64,000 nt of DNA from Planctomycetota bacterium (GTDB lineage Bacteria > Planctomycetota > Phycisphaerae > Phycisphaerales > UBA1924), in contig JAFIFX010000004.1 of the NCBI GenBank assembly GCA_020831805.1, positions 62,001 to 126,000 on the forward strand. The letters are read 5' to 3'. A model generated the notes under the pieces. That model was not told the origin of the DNA. It saw only the letters and a program-made list of their open reading frames with translations, and searched no databases. Position 1 is the stretch's first letter. Each line of letters begins with the position of its first letter. Below, one piece after another: positions 25,887-34,467 of the stretch. A program made the translations under genes and the position numbers.

Positions 25887-26249
25887 TTACGGCGTCGGGC
25901 AGCCGACGCGGATGCGCACGATAAACAGCTGGATGTCCAGGAAGTTCCACACCCCGAACGGCGGCGCAATGTCCGCGGCGGGGTCCTGATTCAGGTACGC
26001 CTGGATAAAGTCGACCACATCGAAGTAGTTGATCACCCCGTCGCCGTTGAAATCGCCGTCGCAGACCGGGTTGCCCGGCCCGCCGGTTTCGGGCTCGTCC
26101 AGGCCGACCGGCGCGATGGCCTGCGGCACCGCGTGAGCCGCCGGCGCGGCCCACGCGCCTGAGACCCCCAGCACCCCCGCCGCCGCGAACGCGACCACAC
26201 CACGCGACAACCCGCCGAAACCGGACGACACGGTACGCTCGGAAGCCAT
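25887..26249 (-). CDS. Small secreted protein made mainly of a GC-type dockerin
   Basis: A 120-residue protein. A signal peptide (SRGVVAFAAAGVLGVSGAWA, cleavage after AWA or APA) is followed by about 25 residues of linker and a dockerin pair: GDFNGDGVINYFD and DIAPPFGVWNFLD. The first loop is a classical calcium site, the second is the PFG variant. Nothing else is present, so the protein can bind only through the dockerin. The ATG at 26249 follows a purine-rich box; frames upstream lack similarity. It could act as a competitor or spacer for the surface receptor of the dockerin proteins, but this is inference. Confidence 0.75.
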   Translation of the reverse strand: MASERTVSSGFGGLSRGVVAFAAAGVLGVSGAWAAPAAHAVPQAIAPVGLDEPETGGPGNPVCDGDFNGDGVINYFDVVDFIQAYLNQDPAADIAPPFGVWNFLDIQLFIVRIRVGCPTP

Positions 26250-26492
26250 GCTTCCCCCCTTCGTTTGAGTGTGCTTCGCCGGCCGCTCCCCCCTTGGGAC
26301 GGCACGACTCCGATACCCTAAGCGGGATCTGTCCTTTCGCAAGCCAAGATCCGGGGAGAATCTTCACTTTTTTGACACGGGCACACCTGTTCTGGTGGCG
26401 CGGCCGCCGTGTCGGGGTGCTCCTGCTCCGACGAAGAACGCCGCGGGCGTGTCGCGCCCGCGGCGTTCGCATGCTTGCCGCGTGGGCTGGAC

Positions 26493-28388
26493 TCAGCACC
26501 CGCTGGTGAAGTAGGTCAAGAACTCGACGAGGTCGAAGAAGTTCAGGAGGCCGTCGCAGTTCATGTCGGTCCGGGCCTCGCCGTTGTTGTACGCGTCGAG
26601 GTACTCGACCACATCGAAGAAGTCGATGACGCCGTCGTTGTTGAAGTCGGCGACGCAGAGTTCCGTCGCGCCGATATCCGGGTTGCCGATCGGGCGGACG
26701 AACCCGCGCTGATCGACCAGGATCTGATTCCCGGCGAGATCAACGCTGAAGACCGGGTTGCCCGCATGGGAAATGGGGCTGCAGAGCTGGGCCCGGTGCG
26801 TCGGGGTCGGGCCGCCGTGGAATCCGAGCGGGCCGAGCTGCGGGTGCTGCGGCATCATGATCGTGCCGCCGATGTCGCCTGGCCCCGCCAGCCCGCCCGA
26901 GCCGTCGGAGTCGAAGTTGTAGCCCAGCGACTGCAGGGGCAACGAGCCGCCGCTGATATGCCCGAACGGGCCCGCCGGCGGGCCAGAGAGGACCGTGTGC
27001 GTCATCCGCATCGCGGCCCCGCCGGGTGTCGTCCCGTTGTGAACGGTCATGCCGGAGACCGCGTGGTTCTCGTGGACGGTCGCGTGGATGAGGGTCGCGT
27101 CGCCGCCGGACGCGTTCAGGATGCCCCCGCCGAGGCCGTTGGGCGCCATGTTCTGGCTGATGGTGCTGTTGACCACCTCCAGCGTATTGGCGTTGTAGAT
27201 CCCGCCCCCACCGAGCAGCGACGGCATATCGCCGAACGCCATGTTGTGCGCCAGCGTGGACTGTTCGATGCGGCAGTTCCACAGGTTCGCGATCGCGCCG
27301 CCGCTGGTCGCCGAGGTGTTGTGCTCCATCAGCGTCCGCGTGATCTGCGCGTCGCCGAGCGCCGCAACACCCAGCGCCCCGCCGCCGGAGTTGCTGAAGT
27401 TGCCCCTGAAATCACTGTCCAGCACGACCAGGGTGCTTGCGGTGGTGATCGCGCCGCCCACGCCGACCGATTCGTTGAACTCGAAGGTGCAGCCATCGAT
27501 CCTGGCCGGGCTGCGCAGGCTCATCGCCCCGCCGGAACTGTCGGACGAGTTGTCCAGGAACAGCGAGCCGATCACCCGCAGATCCGGGCTGGCGGTGGTC
27601 GTACGGATCGCGCCGCCGTCGCGGTCGCTCTGGTTGTCGACAAAGACGGTATCGACGACCGAGCCCACCCCGGCGAGATGGATCGCGCCGCCCAGACCGC
27701 TGGCGGCGTTGTTCGCGAACCGGGACGGGCCCGTGATGAGCAGGGTGCCCCCGGCGTCGATCGCGCCGCCGTTGGCGCCCACGCCGCCGCTGGCCGAGTT
27801 GTCGCGCAGCTCGACGCCGATCAGTTCCACGGTGCTGCCGGGGACCGAGCGGATCGCGCCGCCGCCCTCATTGCCGGCGGCGCCGGGCACCGCCGTCCCG
27901 TTGACCAGCGTCACATCCCGGATGGTGAACTGCACCGGCTCGCGCACATCGAAGATCCTGTCTCCGAGCACGATCGCGTCGATCCCGGTCACGCCCGCGC
28001 CCATGCCCCGGATCTCAATGTCGCGCCGGATGTCCAGGTCGCCGGTCGCGGCGTGGTCTTCCCCGTGCCCGGCCGTCGCCAGGATGATGTGCCCGCCGGA
28101 GAGCGGGACATCGATCGTGTACGACCCGGGCGGCAGGGTGTTGATGTGCTGGATCGCCGAACGCAGCGTGATCTGACCGGGGGTCACCGTGTCCGCGAAG
28201 GGACCCGCGGCAGGGTCCAGCGCGGGCGCGTCATGCCAGACATTGACGACGAACTGCGCGTGCGCAGCCCCGGACACGGCCGCGATCGCCACCATCATGG
28301 CCGCCCGCACAGATCCAGGCTTGACACCCCCCCGGCGCCGGGCCGTCCCGAGATCGCTTCGGATCCGAAGGGTATTTCGCAGAATCAT
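26493..28388 (-). CDS. Secreted beta-helix (choice-of-anchor type) protein with GC-type dockerin
   Basis: A 631-residue exported protein. A signal peptide ends at AAHAQF. The CSLREA-like start (DTVTPGQITLRSAIQHINTL) introduces a right-handed beta-helix of repeats such as GGAIRSVPGSTVELIGVELR and GGAMSLRSPARIDGCTFEFN, the 'polymorphic outer membrane protein' type. The end of the helix region (SLGYNFDSDGSGGLAGPGDI) is typical of choice-of-anchor Q proteins. A dockerin pair ends it: DFNNDGVIDFFDV and DMNCDGLLNFFDL. A GGAG box precedes the ATG. Probably an adhesin or surface-coat protein. Its start faces the rho-3' duplication of the adjoining cassette, 150 bases away. Confidence 0.85.
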   Translation of the reverse strand: MILRNTLRIRSDLGTARRRGGVKPGSVRAAMMVAIAAVSGAAHAQFVVNVWHDAPALDPAAGPFADTVTPGQITLRSAIQHINTLPPGSYTIDVPLSGGHIILATAGHGEDHAATGDLDIRRDIEIRGMGAGVTGIDAIVLGDRIFDVREPVQFTIRDVTLVNGTAVPGAAGNEGGGAIRSVPGSTVELIGVELRDNSASGGVGANGGAIDAGGTLLITGPSRFANNAASGLGGAIHLAGVGSVVDTVFVDNQSDRDGGAIRTTTASPDLRVIGSLFLDNSSDSSGGAMSLRSPARIDGCTFEFNESVGVGGAITTASTLVVLDSDFRGNFSNSGGGALGVAALGDAQITRTLMEHNTSATSGGAIANLWNCRIEQSTLAHNMAFGDMPSLLGGGGIYNANTLEVVNSTISQNMAPNGLGGGILNASGGDATLIHATVHENHAVSGMTVHNGTTPGGAAMRMTHTVLSGPPAGPFGHISGGSLPLQSLGYNFDSDGSGGLAGPGDIGGTIMMPQHPQLGPLGFHGGPTPTHRAQLCSPISHAGNPVFSVDLAGNQILVDQRGFVRPIGNPDIGATELCVADFNNDGVIDFFDVVEYLDAYNNGEARTDMNCDGLLNFFDLVEFLTYFTSGC

Positions 28389-28535
28389 GGCGTGCTCCTT
28401 TGCTCATGCCAGTGCCCGTGCGGCCCCACGCTGGAACCACGCAACCACAGAACAGAGCGAGCGCACGCCGGGTGCATCACGCGGATCGCGCGAGAAGCCG
28501 GGCAAATCGCGGGTTTGTTCGGGACCTGGTTGAGC

Positions 28536-28613
28536 CTACCCCGCCGAGCCGACGAGCTTGTCGTTGGTCTCGAAGCGCTTCATGGCTTCGAACAGTCTCT
28601 CAACTTCAAGAAA
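28536..28613 (-). pseudogene. Duplicated 3' end of rho (candidate attachment site)
   Basis: On the minus strand 25 codons plus a TAG stop repeat the end of Rho: the last 16 residues, AMKRFETNDKLVGSAG, are identical, and the nine before them are only similar (a VERLFEA stretch, where intact Rho has VEQLLTA). At DNA level 49 bases (28538-28586) match 31223-31271 exactly and in the same orientation. Beyond this the copy is AT-rich and diverged, with a TGA just upstream. The two copies frame the 2.6-kb cassette. This is what insertion by site-specific recombination in the 3' end of rho would leave. Confidence 0.8.
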
Positions 28614-28675
28614 TCAAGTACCACCTGATTATTTATAGGGTTTATTTCCTATTTTTTTACTTTAATGCTAGGGGG

Positions 28676-28704
28676 TTGCACGAGAGTAGTCCTTCTGGTA
28701 TACC
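28676..28704 (+). promoter_or_regulatory. Promoter of the cysteine-rich/MauE/pseudopilin cassette
   Basis: TTGCAC (28676-28681), a 17-base spacer and TATACC (28699-28704) precede the first gene of the cassette, with the start of transcription near 28711. A TACCA/TGGTA inverted repeat (28701-28718) overlaps the start site. The stretch 28600-28680 is about two-thirds A+T, in sharp contrast with the surrounding chromosome. Confidence 0.6.
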
Positions 28705-28750
28705 ACGGGAACATGGTACATCTAACCCAGAATACGGGAAAGGGCTTTTG

Positions 28751-29035
28751 ATGAGGTAGAAAACAACTCTGGCAGTGCTCGCTATCGGATTCCTCGCAAG
28801 CATCGCAGCGGCAGATCTCGTTGGACCGCCAGCCCAGCCAATTAAACCATGCAAGGGCACTATGTGCTGGGACGACGACGACTCGACAAACAACTACTGC
28901 GCTGGAGGAAACCAAACCGTCGCGTGTTGTTGTCGGGAGGATTCGAGTTCACCTTGGACATGTTCGTGCCTGCTTCCCACGGATTGTGTCAACAACGGGC
29001 CTAAACGGTGCGATCAAGCCTCTGGACTTCATTAG
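28751..29035 (+). pseudogene. Cysteine-rich exported peptide with in-frame TAG at codon 3
   Basis: The ATG at 28751 has a good ribosome site (GGGAAAGGG, six bases before) and would begin MR-stop-KTTLAVLAIGFLASIAAAD, a signal peptide broken only by TAG at 28757-28759. Without the stop the product is a 94-residue preprotein. The mature part has ten cysteines, among them KPCKGTMCWDDDDST, VACCCRED and WTCSCLLP. The longest uninterrupted frame begins at a GTG at 28775 without ribosome site, giving 86 residues. Either the gene is disabled by one substitution, starts at a non-standard codon (CTG 28769 or GTG 28775), or the TAG is read through. It heads the cassette and lies 54 bases before the next gene. 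The peptide's many cysteines fit the redox membrane protein two genes on. Confidence 0.65.
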
Positions 29036-29089
29036 TCTTTGATCTCAACTTGTACTCGTAAAGTGTCGGTCGTATGCCCGGAGCATGAT

Positions 29090-29995
29090 ATGTCGAAAAA
29101 CGGGTTGATCGTGCTGGCAAAGGTTTTGGCGATCCTCGGCATCGCCAGCGCGTTCGTGTTTTATAGTTGTAGCAATGCGCGAGCGATCCGGAACGAGGTG
29201 CGCGACCAGAACCGCGCGCGCGAGGTGACCGCCTACGCAGTGTCGGAGCGTGCTGCTGGGTACGAGACGGTGAGCTTCGCATCCCTCGCTGACGCCGGGC
29301 ATCCGGGTGACGCTGCCGCGTCATCGAATGCTGCGGTAGATCGGATCGCACGGACCATCGCGTCGGGGCACCGCCACACGGAGGTCCGCATAGACGACGC
29401 GTGCATGCAGGCATTGTTCCGTGCGGCCGCCGAGTTCGTGTATCACCGGTTCGTGGTGACGGACCACGGGCGATATGTCGACTGGCGTCTGGCAGAGGGG
29501 TACCGGTTCCGGGACAGAACTGAACTGTACGGAAGGGCCCTTATCGGCGAAGATCACGAGATTCTCTTCGGGACTTCACTGGCGGAGGACGCACCTCTGC
29601 GCGAGACCTTTGTCCGGTTCGCCGATCATCACCGGGGAAACTGGGGACCGGTTCACACACCCGTCGGGCTGGCTACCGACCCGAAGTCGGCGCTGGTGCT
29701 CATCCGCGAGATCGATCCCGTGGTCGGGGCAGGAGCGGTGTCGCTCGGATCGGCCGAACTCGATGCTTACTGGCTTGCGACACGGATGGGCCGCCACCGC
29801 AACTGGTTTCAGGGCAGGCCAAGCGGGCTTGAGCGCTACCGCAGCGGGGTGGTCGGGCTGACACTTGAGCACGGCGACGGGCGACGGCGCACCGTCCTGA
29901 TCGGGTTCTGGTCACCAGCCGGTACGTGCGACTGGAGATTGACCGGGCTATCACAGCTCGCTCTTGAAATTTCGGGTGGGCTGATTGACTACTGA
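29090..29995 (+). CDS. Membrane-anchored protein of the rho-flanked cassette, unknown family
   Basis: A 301-residue protein that I do not recognise. The N-terminal helix (GLIVLAKVLAILGIASAFVF) is followed by FYSCSNAR and a soluble domain of about 270 residues with mixed alpha/beta character (YHRFVVTDHGRYVDWRLAEG, LGSAELDAYWLATRMGRHRN). The ATG at 29090 has a GGAG box; a TTG further upstream is less likely. Its end overlaps the next gene by 11 bases, so the two are translationally coupled. The codon usage is somewhat less GC-biased than the neighbouring chromosome. Position suggests an envelope partner for the MauE-like protein and the pseudopilin. Confidence 0.75.
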   Translation: MSKNGLIVLAKVLAILGIASAFVFYSCSNARAIRNEVRDQNRAREVTAYAVSERAAGYETVSFASLADAGHPGDAAASSNAAVDRIARTIASGHRHTEVRIDDACMQALFRAAAEFVYHRFVVTDHGRYVDWRLAEGYRFRDRTELYGRALIGEDHEILFGTSLAEDAPLRETFVRFADHHRGNWGPVHTPVGLATDPKSALVLIREIDPVVGAGAVSLGSAELDAYWLATRMGRHRNWFQGRPSGLERYRSGVVGLTLEHGDGRRRTVLIGFWSPAGTCDWRLTGLSQLALEISGGLIDY

Positions 29996-30446
29996 ACGCG
30001 ACTCCATCCTGACTTTTCTCGTGCAAGCTGGTCTAGGTGCGCTGTTGGTGTACGCCGCGTGGAACAAGACGGGCGAGATCCCGATGTTCGCGCTGCTGCT
30101 GCAGCAATCGGTGCCGGGATTCGGTGGGCTCTCCACACCGACGCTGTTCGCGGCCGCGAACGTGATTGTGTTTGTCGAAGTTTTCATCGGGATGGCCCTG
30201 ATCTTCTTCCTCTTCCCCAGGGCGATGCGGTGGATCGCGGTCGGGCTGTTCGCGCTGTTCACAGCCGTACTGGTCTTGATGTTCTTCGGCGACGCGAGCA
30301 TTTCCTGCGGCTGTCTGGGTTTCTCGCCATCGGGATGGTCAGGACGCGCGGAGATCGGGTTCGGGATAGTTCGCAACCTGTTCATGATTGCAATGCTCGT
30401 CGTCATCGCCCGGCACGCTCGATCGGGCATCCGGACCCACAGATAA
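29985..30446 (+). CDS. MauE/DoxX-like redox-associated membrane protein
   Basis: A 153-residue protein with four membrane helices (about 10-26, 50-70, 75-95 and 127-145). A loop with SCGCLGF lies between helices 3 and 4. MauE, DoxD and related proteins of this fold have such a cysteine pair on the outer side; in methylamine dehydrogenase maturation, MauE is needed for disulfide formation in the small cysteine-rich subunit. The start is a TTG at 29985, inside the end of the upstream gene. The stop codon overlaps the ATG of the pseudopilin (TAATG). A role in forming disulfides in exported partners such as the cysteine-rich peptide is inference. Confidence 0.8.
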   Translation: MTTERDSILTFLVQAGLGALLVYAAWNKTGEIPMFALLLQQSVPGFGGLSTPTLFAAANVIVFVEVFIGMALIFFLFPRAMRWIAVGLFALFTAVLVLMFFGDASISCGCLGFSPSGWSGRAEIGFGIVRNLFMIAMLVVIARHARSGIRTHR

Positions 30447-31204
30447 TGAAAACGACCTCGCACTACGCATGTCATCGCCGAGGTTTCAGCCTACTGGAAC
30501 TCGTGGCTGTGATCGCAGTCGTCGGCGTATTGATCACGCTGGCAATGCCTATGCTCACCAAGTCCAGAGACCGGGGACACATCGCAAGGAGCCTGGCCAC
30601 GCACCGGCAGATCAACCTGCTGGTCGTCGCGCACTGCAACGACAACGCGGAGCGGTACCCGTTTCCCTATGTCCGCCGGACCGGGAGCATGGCCTACCCG
30701 GACTACGAGGCCTCGGGCACTCTCGGACCCGGCTTCGAGCGCCCCCGGATGGCGCTGCAGGCGAGGATCTGGGCGTCGTTGTTCCGCGACCGTCACCCTG
30801 AAATCATCCGGACCGTATACCAGGGCCGATGGACCGATCTGGTCGGACGAGATGTTCCCAACGGGCTGATCGGGGGCAGTTTCGTGGCTACCTCAACGAT
30901 GTTCGCCGACCCCGAGTTTTTCGCACTCGACCCCGACCGAGCGAGGGAACGACACCTGCGTCCTACGAAAACAACGCAGCTTGTATTTCCTTCAGGAAAA
31001 ATGCTCTTCGAGGATCTGGACTCGTGGCAGCGCCTGACCGAGGGGCTGGAAACGATCCGTACCGCCACGCTGAGTTTCGCGGACGGGTCCGCCGCGACCA
31101 TGTCGCTGGAGGAGATGACGGGCGATTGGGTCGCGCGATCGATGGCGTGGCAGTCCGCCCCAGGCCATACCACACTCAACGGCTTGGCCGGTCGGGACCG
31201 CTGA
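30446..31204 (+). CDS. Pseudopilin of the rho-flanked cassette
   Basis: A 252-residue prepilin-like protein. The leader MKTTSHYACHRRG ends at the processing motif GFSLLELVAVIAVVGVLITL, with Glu at mature position 5. The rest is a soluble domain with no typical DUF1559 pattern (QINLLVVAHCNDNAERYPFP; WTDLVGRDVPNGLIGGSFVA). The ATG overlaps the TAA of the MauE-like gene by one base. It ends 16 bases before the stop of rho on the other strand, so the cassette and rho converge without a terminator that I can see. The protein resembles the family of the pseudopilin at 5.9 kb in the N-terminal helix only. Confidence 0.85.
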   Translation: MKTTSHYACHRRGFSLLELVAVIAVVGVLITLAMPMLTKSRDRGHIARSLATHRQINLLVVAHCNDNAERYPFPYVRRTGSMAYPDYEASGTLGPGFERPRMALQARIWASLFRDRHPEIIRTVYQGRWTDLVGRDVPNGLIGGSFVATSTMFADPEFFALDPDRARERHLRPTKTTQLVFPSGKMLFEDLDSWQRLTEGLETIRTATLSFADGSAATMSLEEMTGDWVARSMAWQSAPGHTTLNGLAGRDR

Positions 31205-31220
31205 ATCCGCACACGGCCGC

Positions 31221-32435
31221 TCACCCCGCCGAGCCGACGAGCTTGTCGTTGGTCTCGAAGCGCTTCATGGCGGTCAGGAGCTGCTCGACCTGCACATGGG
31301 GCGGCATCTGGAGCATGCGACGGCGCAGGGCGGTGATGGTCTTGACGGCCTGGGGGTCGAGCAGGAGTTCTTCCTTGCGCGTGCCGGATGCCGCGAGATT
31401 GATCGCGGGGAACAGGCGCTTCTCCGAGATCTTGCGGTCGAGGATCAGCTCCATGTTGCCGGTGCCCTTGAACTCCTCGAAGATCAGCTGATCGCCCTGG
31501 CTGCCGGTGTCGACCAGGCAGGTGGCGATCATGGTCAGGCTGCCCGCCTCCTCGGTGTTGCGGGCGGCGCCGAAGATCTGCTTGGGGATGTCCAGGGCCT
31601 TGGAGTCGATGCCGCCGGACATGGTGCGCCCGGAGTTGGCGTGCCGGTTGGAACGGTTGAAAGCCCGCCCGACGCGGGTCAGCGAGTCGAGCACCACGAC
31701 GATGTGCTCGCCGTTCTCGACCATGCGCTTGCACCGCTCCAGGGTCTGCAGGCAGATCTGAATGTGCTTGTCGATGTCGTGGTCGTTGGACGACGCGATG
31801 ACCTCGACGGCCTCGGCCTTCCAGGGCTTGTCCCACGCGGCCTTGCCCTCGCGCTGGTCCGCCGTGCCGCAGAGGAAGCGCCGGAAGTCGGTGACCTCCT
31901 CGGGCCGTTCGTCGACGAGCAGGGCGATGACGCGGACATCGGGGTGGTTGACGAGGATGCCGGTGGCGATGTCCTTGAGCAGGGTGGTCTTGCCGGCCTT
32001 GGGCGGGGCGACGATCAGCCCGCGCTGCCCGCGCCCGATGGGGCAGAACAGATCGATCAGGCGGCAGGACGGCGCGCAGCCGGGGTGCTCGAGGGTCAGG
32101 CGGGGCTGGGGGTCGATCGAGGTCAGTTCCTCGAAGGGCTTGCGCTTGGCGAACTCCTCGGGGGGCATGCCCTCGATCTCGATGAAGCGTTCGACGACCG
32201 GGCGGGGCTTGCGCGGGGCGCCGGAGCGCCCGCGTCGGCGGCGCCGGGGCTTGTGCTCGCCCACCTCCACCTCGACGCGCAGGCCGTCGCGCAGCGGCAG
32301 CGTCTCGCCGAACGAGGCGGGCACAAAGGGGTCATCGGGGGCTTGGAGCACGCGGTTGGTGTCCGCCATTTGGCGGACCCGCCCCTCAGCGCGCTCCGGC
32401 CACTCAAGGATGCCGGTCAGCGTCTTGGTCGACAT
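31221..32435 (-). CDS. rho: Transcription termination factor Rho
   Basis: RNA-dependent hexameric ATPase that ends transcription; 404 residues. Walker A APPKAGKT at 143-150, Walker B IVVVLDSLTRVGRAF, and the Q/R-loop elements (LVDTGSQGDQLIFEEFKGTG). The N-terminal RNA-binding part is short and holds a run of arginines (KPRRRRRGRSGAPRKPRP, 62-79) before the primary-site fold FIEIEGMPPEEFAKRKPFEE. A small insert (REGKAAWDKPWKAEAVEVIA) follows the RFLCGTADQ segment. The final 16 codons are repeated at 28538-28586. The gene is intact and ends in TGA. Confidence 0.96.
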   Translation of the reverse strand: MSTKTLTGILEWPERAEGRVRQMADTNRVLQAPDDPFVPASFGETLPLRDGLRVEVEVGEHKPRRRRRGRSGAPRKPRPVVERFIEIEGMPPEEFAKRKPFEELTSIDPQPRLTLEHPGCAPSCRLIDLFCPIGRGQRGLIVAPPKAGKTTLLKDIATGILVNHPDVRVIALLVDERPEEVTDFRRFLCGTADQREGKAAWDKPWKAEAVEVIASSNDHDIDKHIQICLQTLERCKRMVENGEHIVVVLDSLTRVGRAFNRSNRHANSGRTMSGGIDSKALDIPKQIFGAARNTEEAGSLTMIATCLVDTGSQGDQLIFEEFKGTGNMELILDRKISEKRLFPAINLAASGTRKEELLLDPQAVKTITALRRRMLQMPPHVQVEQLLTAMKRFETNDKLVGSAG

Positions 32436-32699
32436 GGGTTGTCAGTTCGCCCCGGGGTTCCCGGTCGGCACAACACGCCGACCCCGATCCCCCGGTCATC
32501 CGGGGACCGGCTTGACCGGTCCCCTCTTGCAGAACCATTGTCGGCCTCCTGACCCCCTCAGGTCAAGCCTTCCGTGCCGGAACCGCCGCTTCGGGTGATG
32601 AATTCGGGAAGAGGAATACCCCAAAGCGGGTGGACATCGGCCCGCCGGGCCGGTCCCCTACGATGGGCGTCGCCCGGCGGACCCGGGCGGGGGAGCCGC

Positions 32700-34460
32700 A
32701 TGCGGACGATCAAGGGCATCCCGGTCTCTTCCGGCGTCGTCATCGGCCGGGTCTTCGTGATCGACGAGGGTCAGCCACGCCGTGTCGTGCGCCGGGAGGT
32801 CGATCCCGCCGATGTGCCCGCGGAGCTGGAGCGGTTCGATCTGGCCCGCCGGGCCGCGATCGAGGAGCTCAACGCCCTGCACAAGGAAGCCGCCGACGAA
32901 ATGGGGGAGGAGGCGGCCAAGATCTTCCTGTTCCACATCGGAGCCCTCTCCGACAAGGCGGTCCTTGGGCCCATCCGGCGGATGATTGAGCAGGAGCGGG
33001 TGGCGGCCGAATACGCCTGCACGATCAGCCTGCGAACCCTGGCCGAGCGGTTCGCCAACCACCCGGACTCAACATTTCGGACGAAGGTATCTGATATCAC
33101 CGACCTCGGGGCCCGCCTGGTGGGAATCCTGACCGGCCGAGAGCAGCAGCGCCTCAGCCACATCGAGCCCAACACCGTGATCGTGGCCCGGGACCTGACC
33201 CCGTCCCAGACGGCCGGATTCGACCGATCCAAGGTCATCGCCATCGCCACTGATTTTGGGGGGCAGACTTCCCACACCGCCATCGTGGCCCGGGCGCTGG
33301 GCCTGCCGGCGGTGGTCGGGCTGCGCGAGCTGACCCTCCACGCCCGGGACGGCCAGGCGATCGTGGTCGATTCCGAGCGGGGCCAGGTCATGCTGGACCC
33401 CGACGAGGCGACCCTGGCCGAGGCCGGGCGGGACGCCGAGCGGGCCAAACGTTCCCGCATCACCCTGGAGGAGGGGGTCGGCCTGCCCGCGTTGACCACC
33501 GACGGCGTGGCGATCGAGCTGCTGGGCAACATCGAGTTCCCCACGGAGATCCCCGCGGTGCTCAACGGCGGCGGGGTGGGGGTCGGGCTTTATCGGACCG
33601 AGTTCCTGTACCTGACCAGCGACCACGAGCCCACCGAGGAAGAGCAAACCCGGGAGTACATCGACTGCGTGAAGCGGCTGGGCGGGCTGCCGCTGACCAT
33701 CCGCACGCTCGACCTGGGCGCGGACAAGTACACCCAGCAGCGGGCGGAAACCCCCGAGCGCAACCCGTTCCTGGGCCTGCGGTCAATCCGGTACTCGCTC
33801 CGGAACACGGAGATGTTCCGGCGTCAGCTCCGGGCGATCCTGCGGGCCAGCGCCCACGGGCCGGTGCGGGTGATGTTCCCCCTGGTGACCAACATCGCCG
33901 AGTTCCGACGGGCGAAATATTTCCTGCACGAGTCGATGGAGGACCTGGACGAGTCCAAGGAGGCCTATGACCGGGAAATCTCCGTCGGGATGATGGTCGA
34001 GGTGCCCGCGGCGGCCCTGATGGCGTCCTCCTTCGCCCGCGAGGTCGATTTTTTCTCGATCGGGACCAATGACCTGGTGCAGTACACCCTGGCGGTGGAC
34101 CGAATCAATGAGCAGGTCGCGGGGCTGTACACCCCGGTCCACCCGGCGGTGCTGAAACTGATCCGGGATGTGAGCCGCGTGGCGGCCCGGGCAAAACTAC
34201 CCGTGTCCTGCTGCGGTGAATCGGCGTCGGACCCCGCGTTCGCGGCATTGCTCATCGGGCTCGGTGTGCGTAGCCTTTCCGTGACCGCGTCGAGCCTGCC
34301 CCGCCTGAGAATGGCGGTGCGTGGGCTGGATTCGAAGCGGTGCGAGCGGATCGCCAAACGGGCGATGTCGTTCGATTCGGAAACCGAAACCGCGGCGTAT
34401 GTCCGGGATCGGATACGAAAGCTTGTCCCCGAGGTGTTCGACGGACGGTCCGCCGAATAG
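32700..34460 (+). CDS. ptsI: Phosphoenolpyruvate-protein phosphotransferase (enzyme I)
   Basis: Enzyme I of the PTS transfers phosphate from PEP to HPr. The active His192 lies in GGQTSHTAIVARALGLP. The HPr-binding N-terminal domain (MRTIKGIPVSSGVVIGRVFV) and the PEP-binding barrel (VMFPLVTNIAEFRRAKYFL; SIGTNDLVQYTLAVDR) are complete. The C-terminal catalytic Cys motif reads CCGESASD instead of the common CGEMAGD, keeping Cys and Glu. At 586 residues the length is typical. ATG 32700 starts exactly at the conserved MRTIKG; an upstream in-frame start has no similarity. No HPr or EIIA genes are in the window, so the enzyme may serve regulation rather than sugar import. Confidence 0.95.
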   Translation: MRTIKGIPVSSGVVIGRVFVIDEGQPRRVVRREVDPADVPAELERFDLARRAAIEELNALHKEAADEMGEEAAKIFLFHIGALSDKAVLGPIRRMIEQERVAAEYACTISLRTLAERFANHPDSTFRTKVSDITDLGARLVGILTGREQQRLSHIEPNTVIVARDLTPSQTAGFDRSKVIAIATDFGGQTSHTAIVARALGLPAVVGLRELTLHARDGQAIVVDSERGQVMLDPDEATLAEAGRDAERAKRSRITLEEGVGLPALTTDGVAIELLGNIEFPTEIPAVLNGGGVGVGLYRTEFLYLTSDHEPTEEEQTREYIDCVKRLGGLPLTIRTLDLGADKYTQQRAETPERNPFLGLRSIRYSLRNTEMFRRQLRAILRASAHGPVRVMFPLVTNIAEFRRAKYFLHESMEDLDESKEAYDREISVGMMVEVPAAALMASSFAREVDFFSIGTNDLVQYTLAVDRINEQVAGLYTPVHPAVLKLIRDVSRVAARAKLPVSCCGESASDPAFAALLIGLGVRSLSVTASSLPRLRMAVRGLDSKRCERIAKRAMSFDSETETAAYVRDRIRKLVPEVFDGRSAE

Positions 34461-34467
34461 CCACCAA

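Noticed and set aside
28657-28915. Small minus-strand reading frames opposite the Cys-rich peptide
   Set aside because: No ribosome site or family pattern, and the plus strand has promoter, ribosome site and signal peptide.
28676-31204. Prophage or complete integrative element
   Set aside because: No integrase, replication or structural genes were found; only flanking repeats and cargo-like genes are present.
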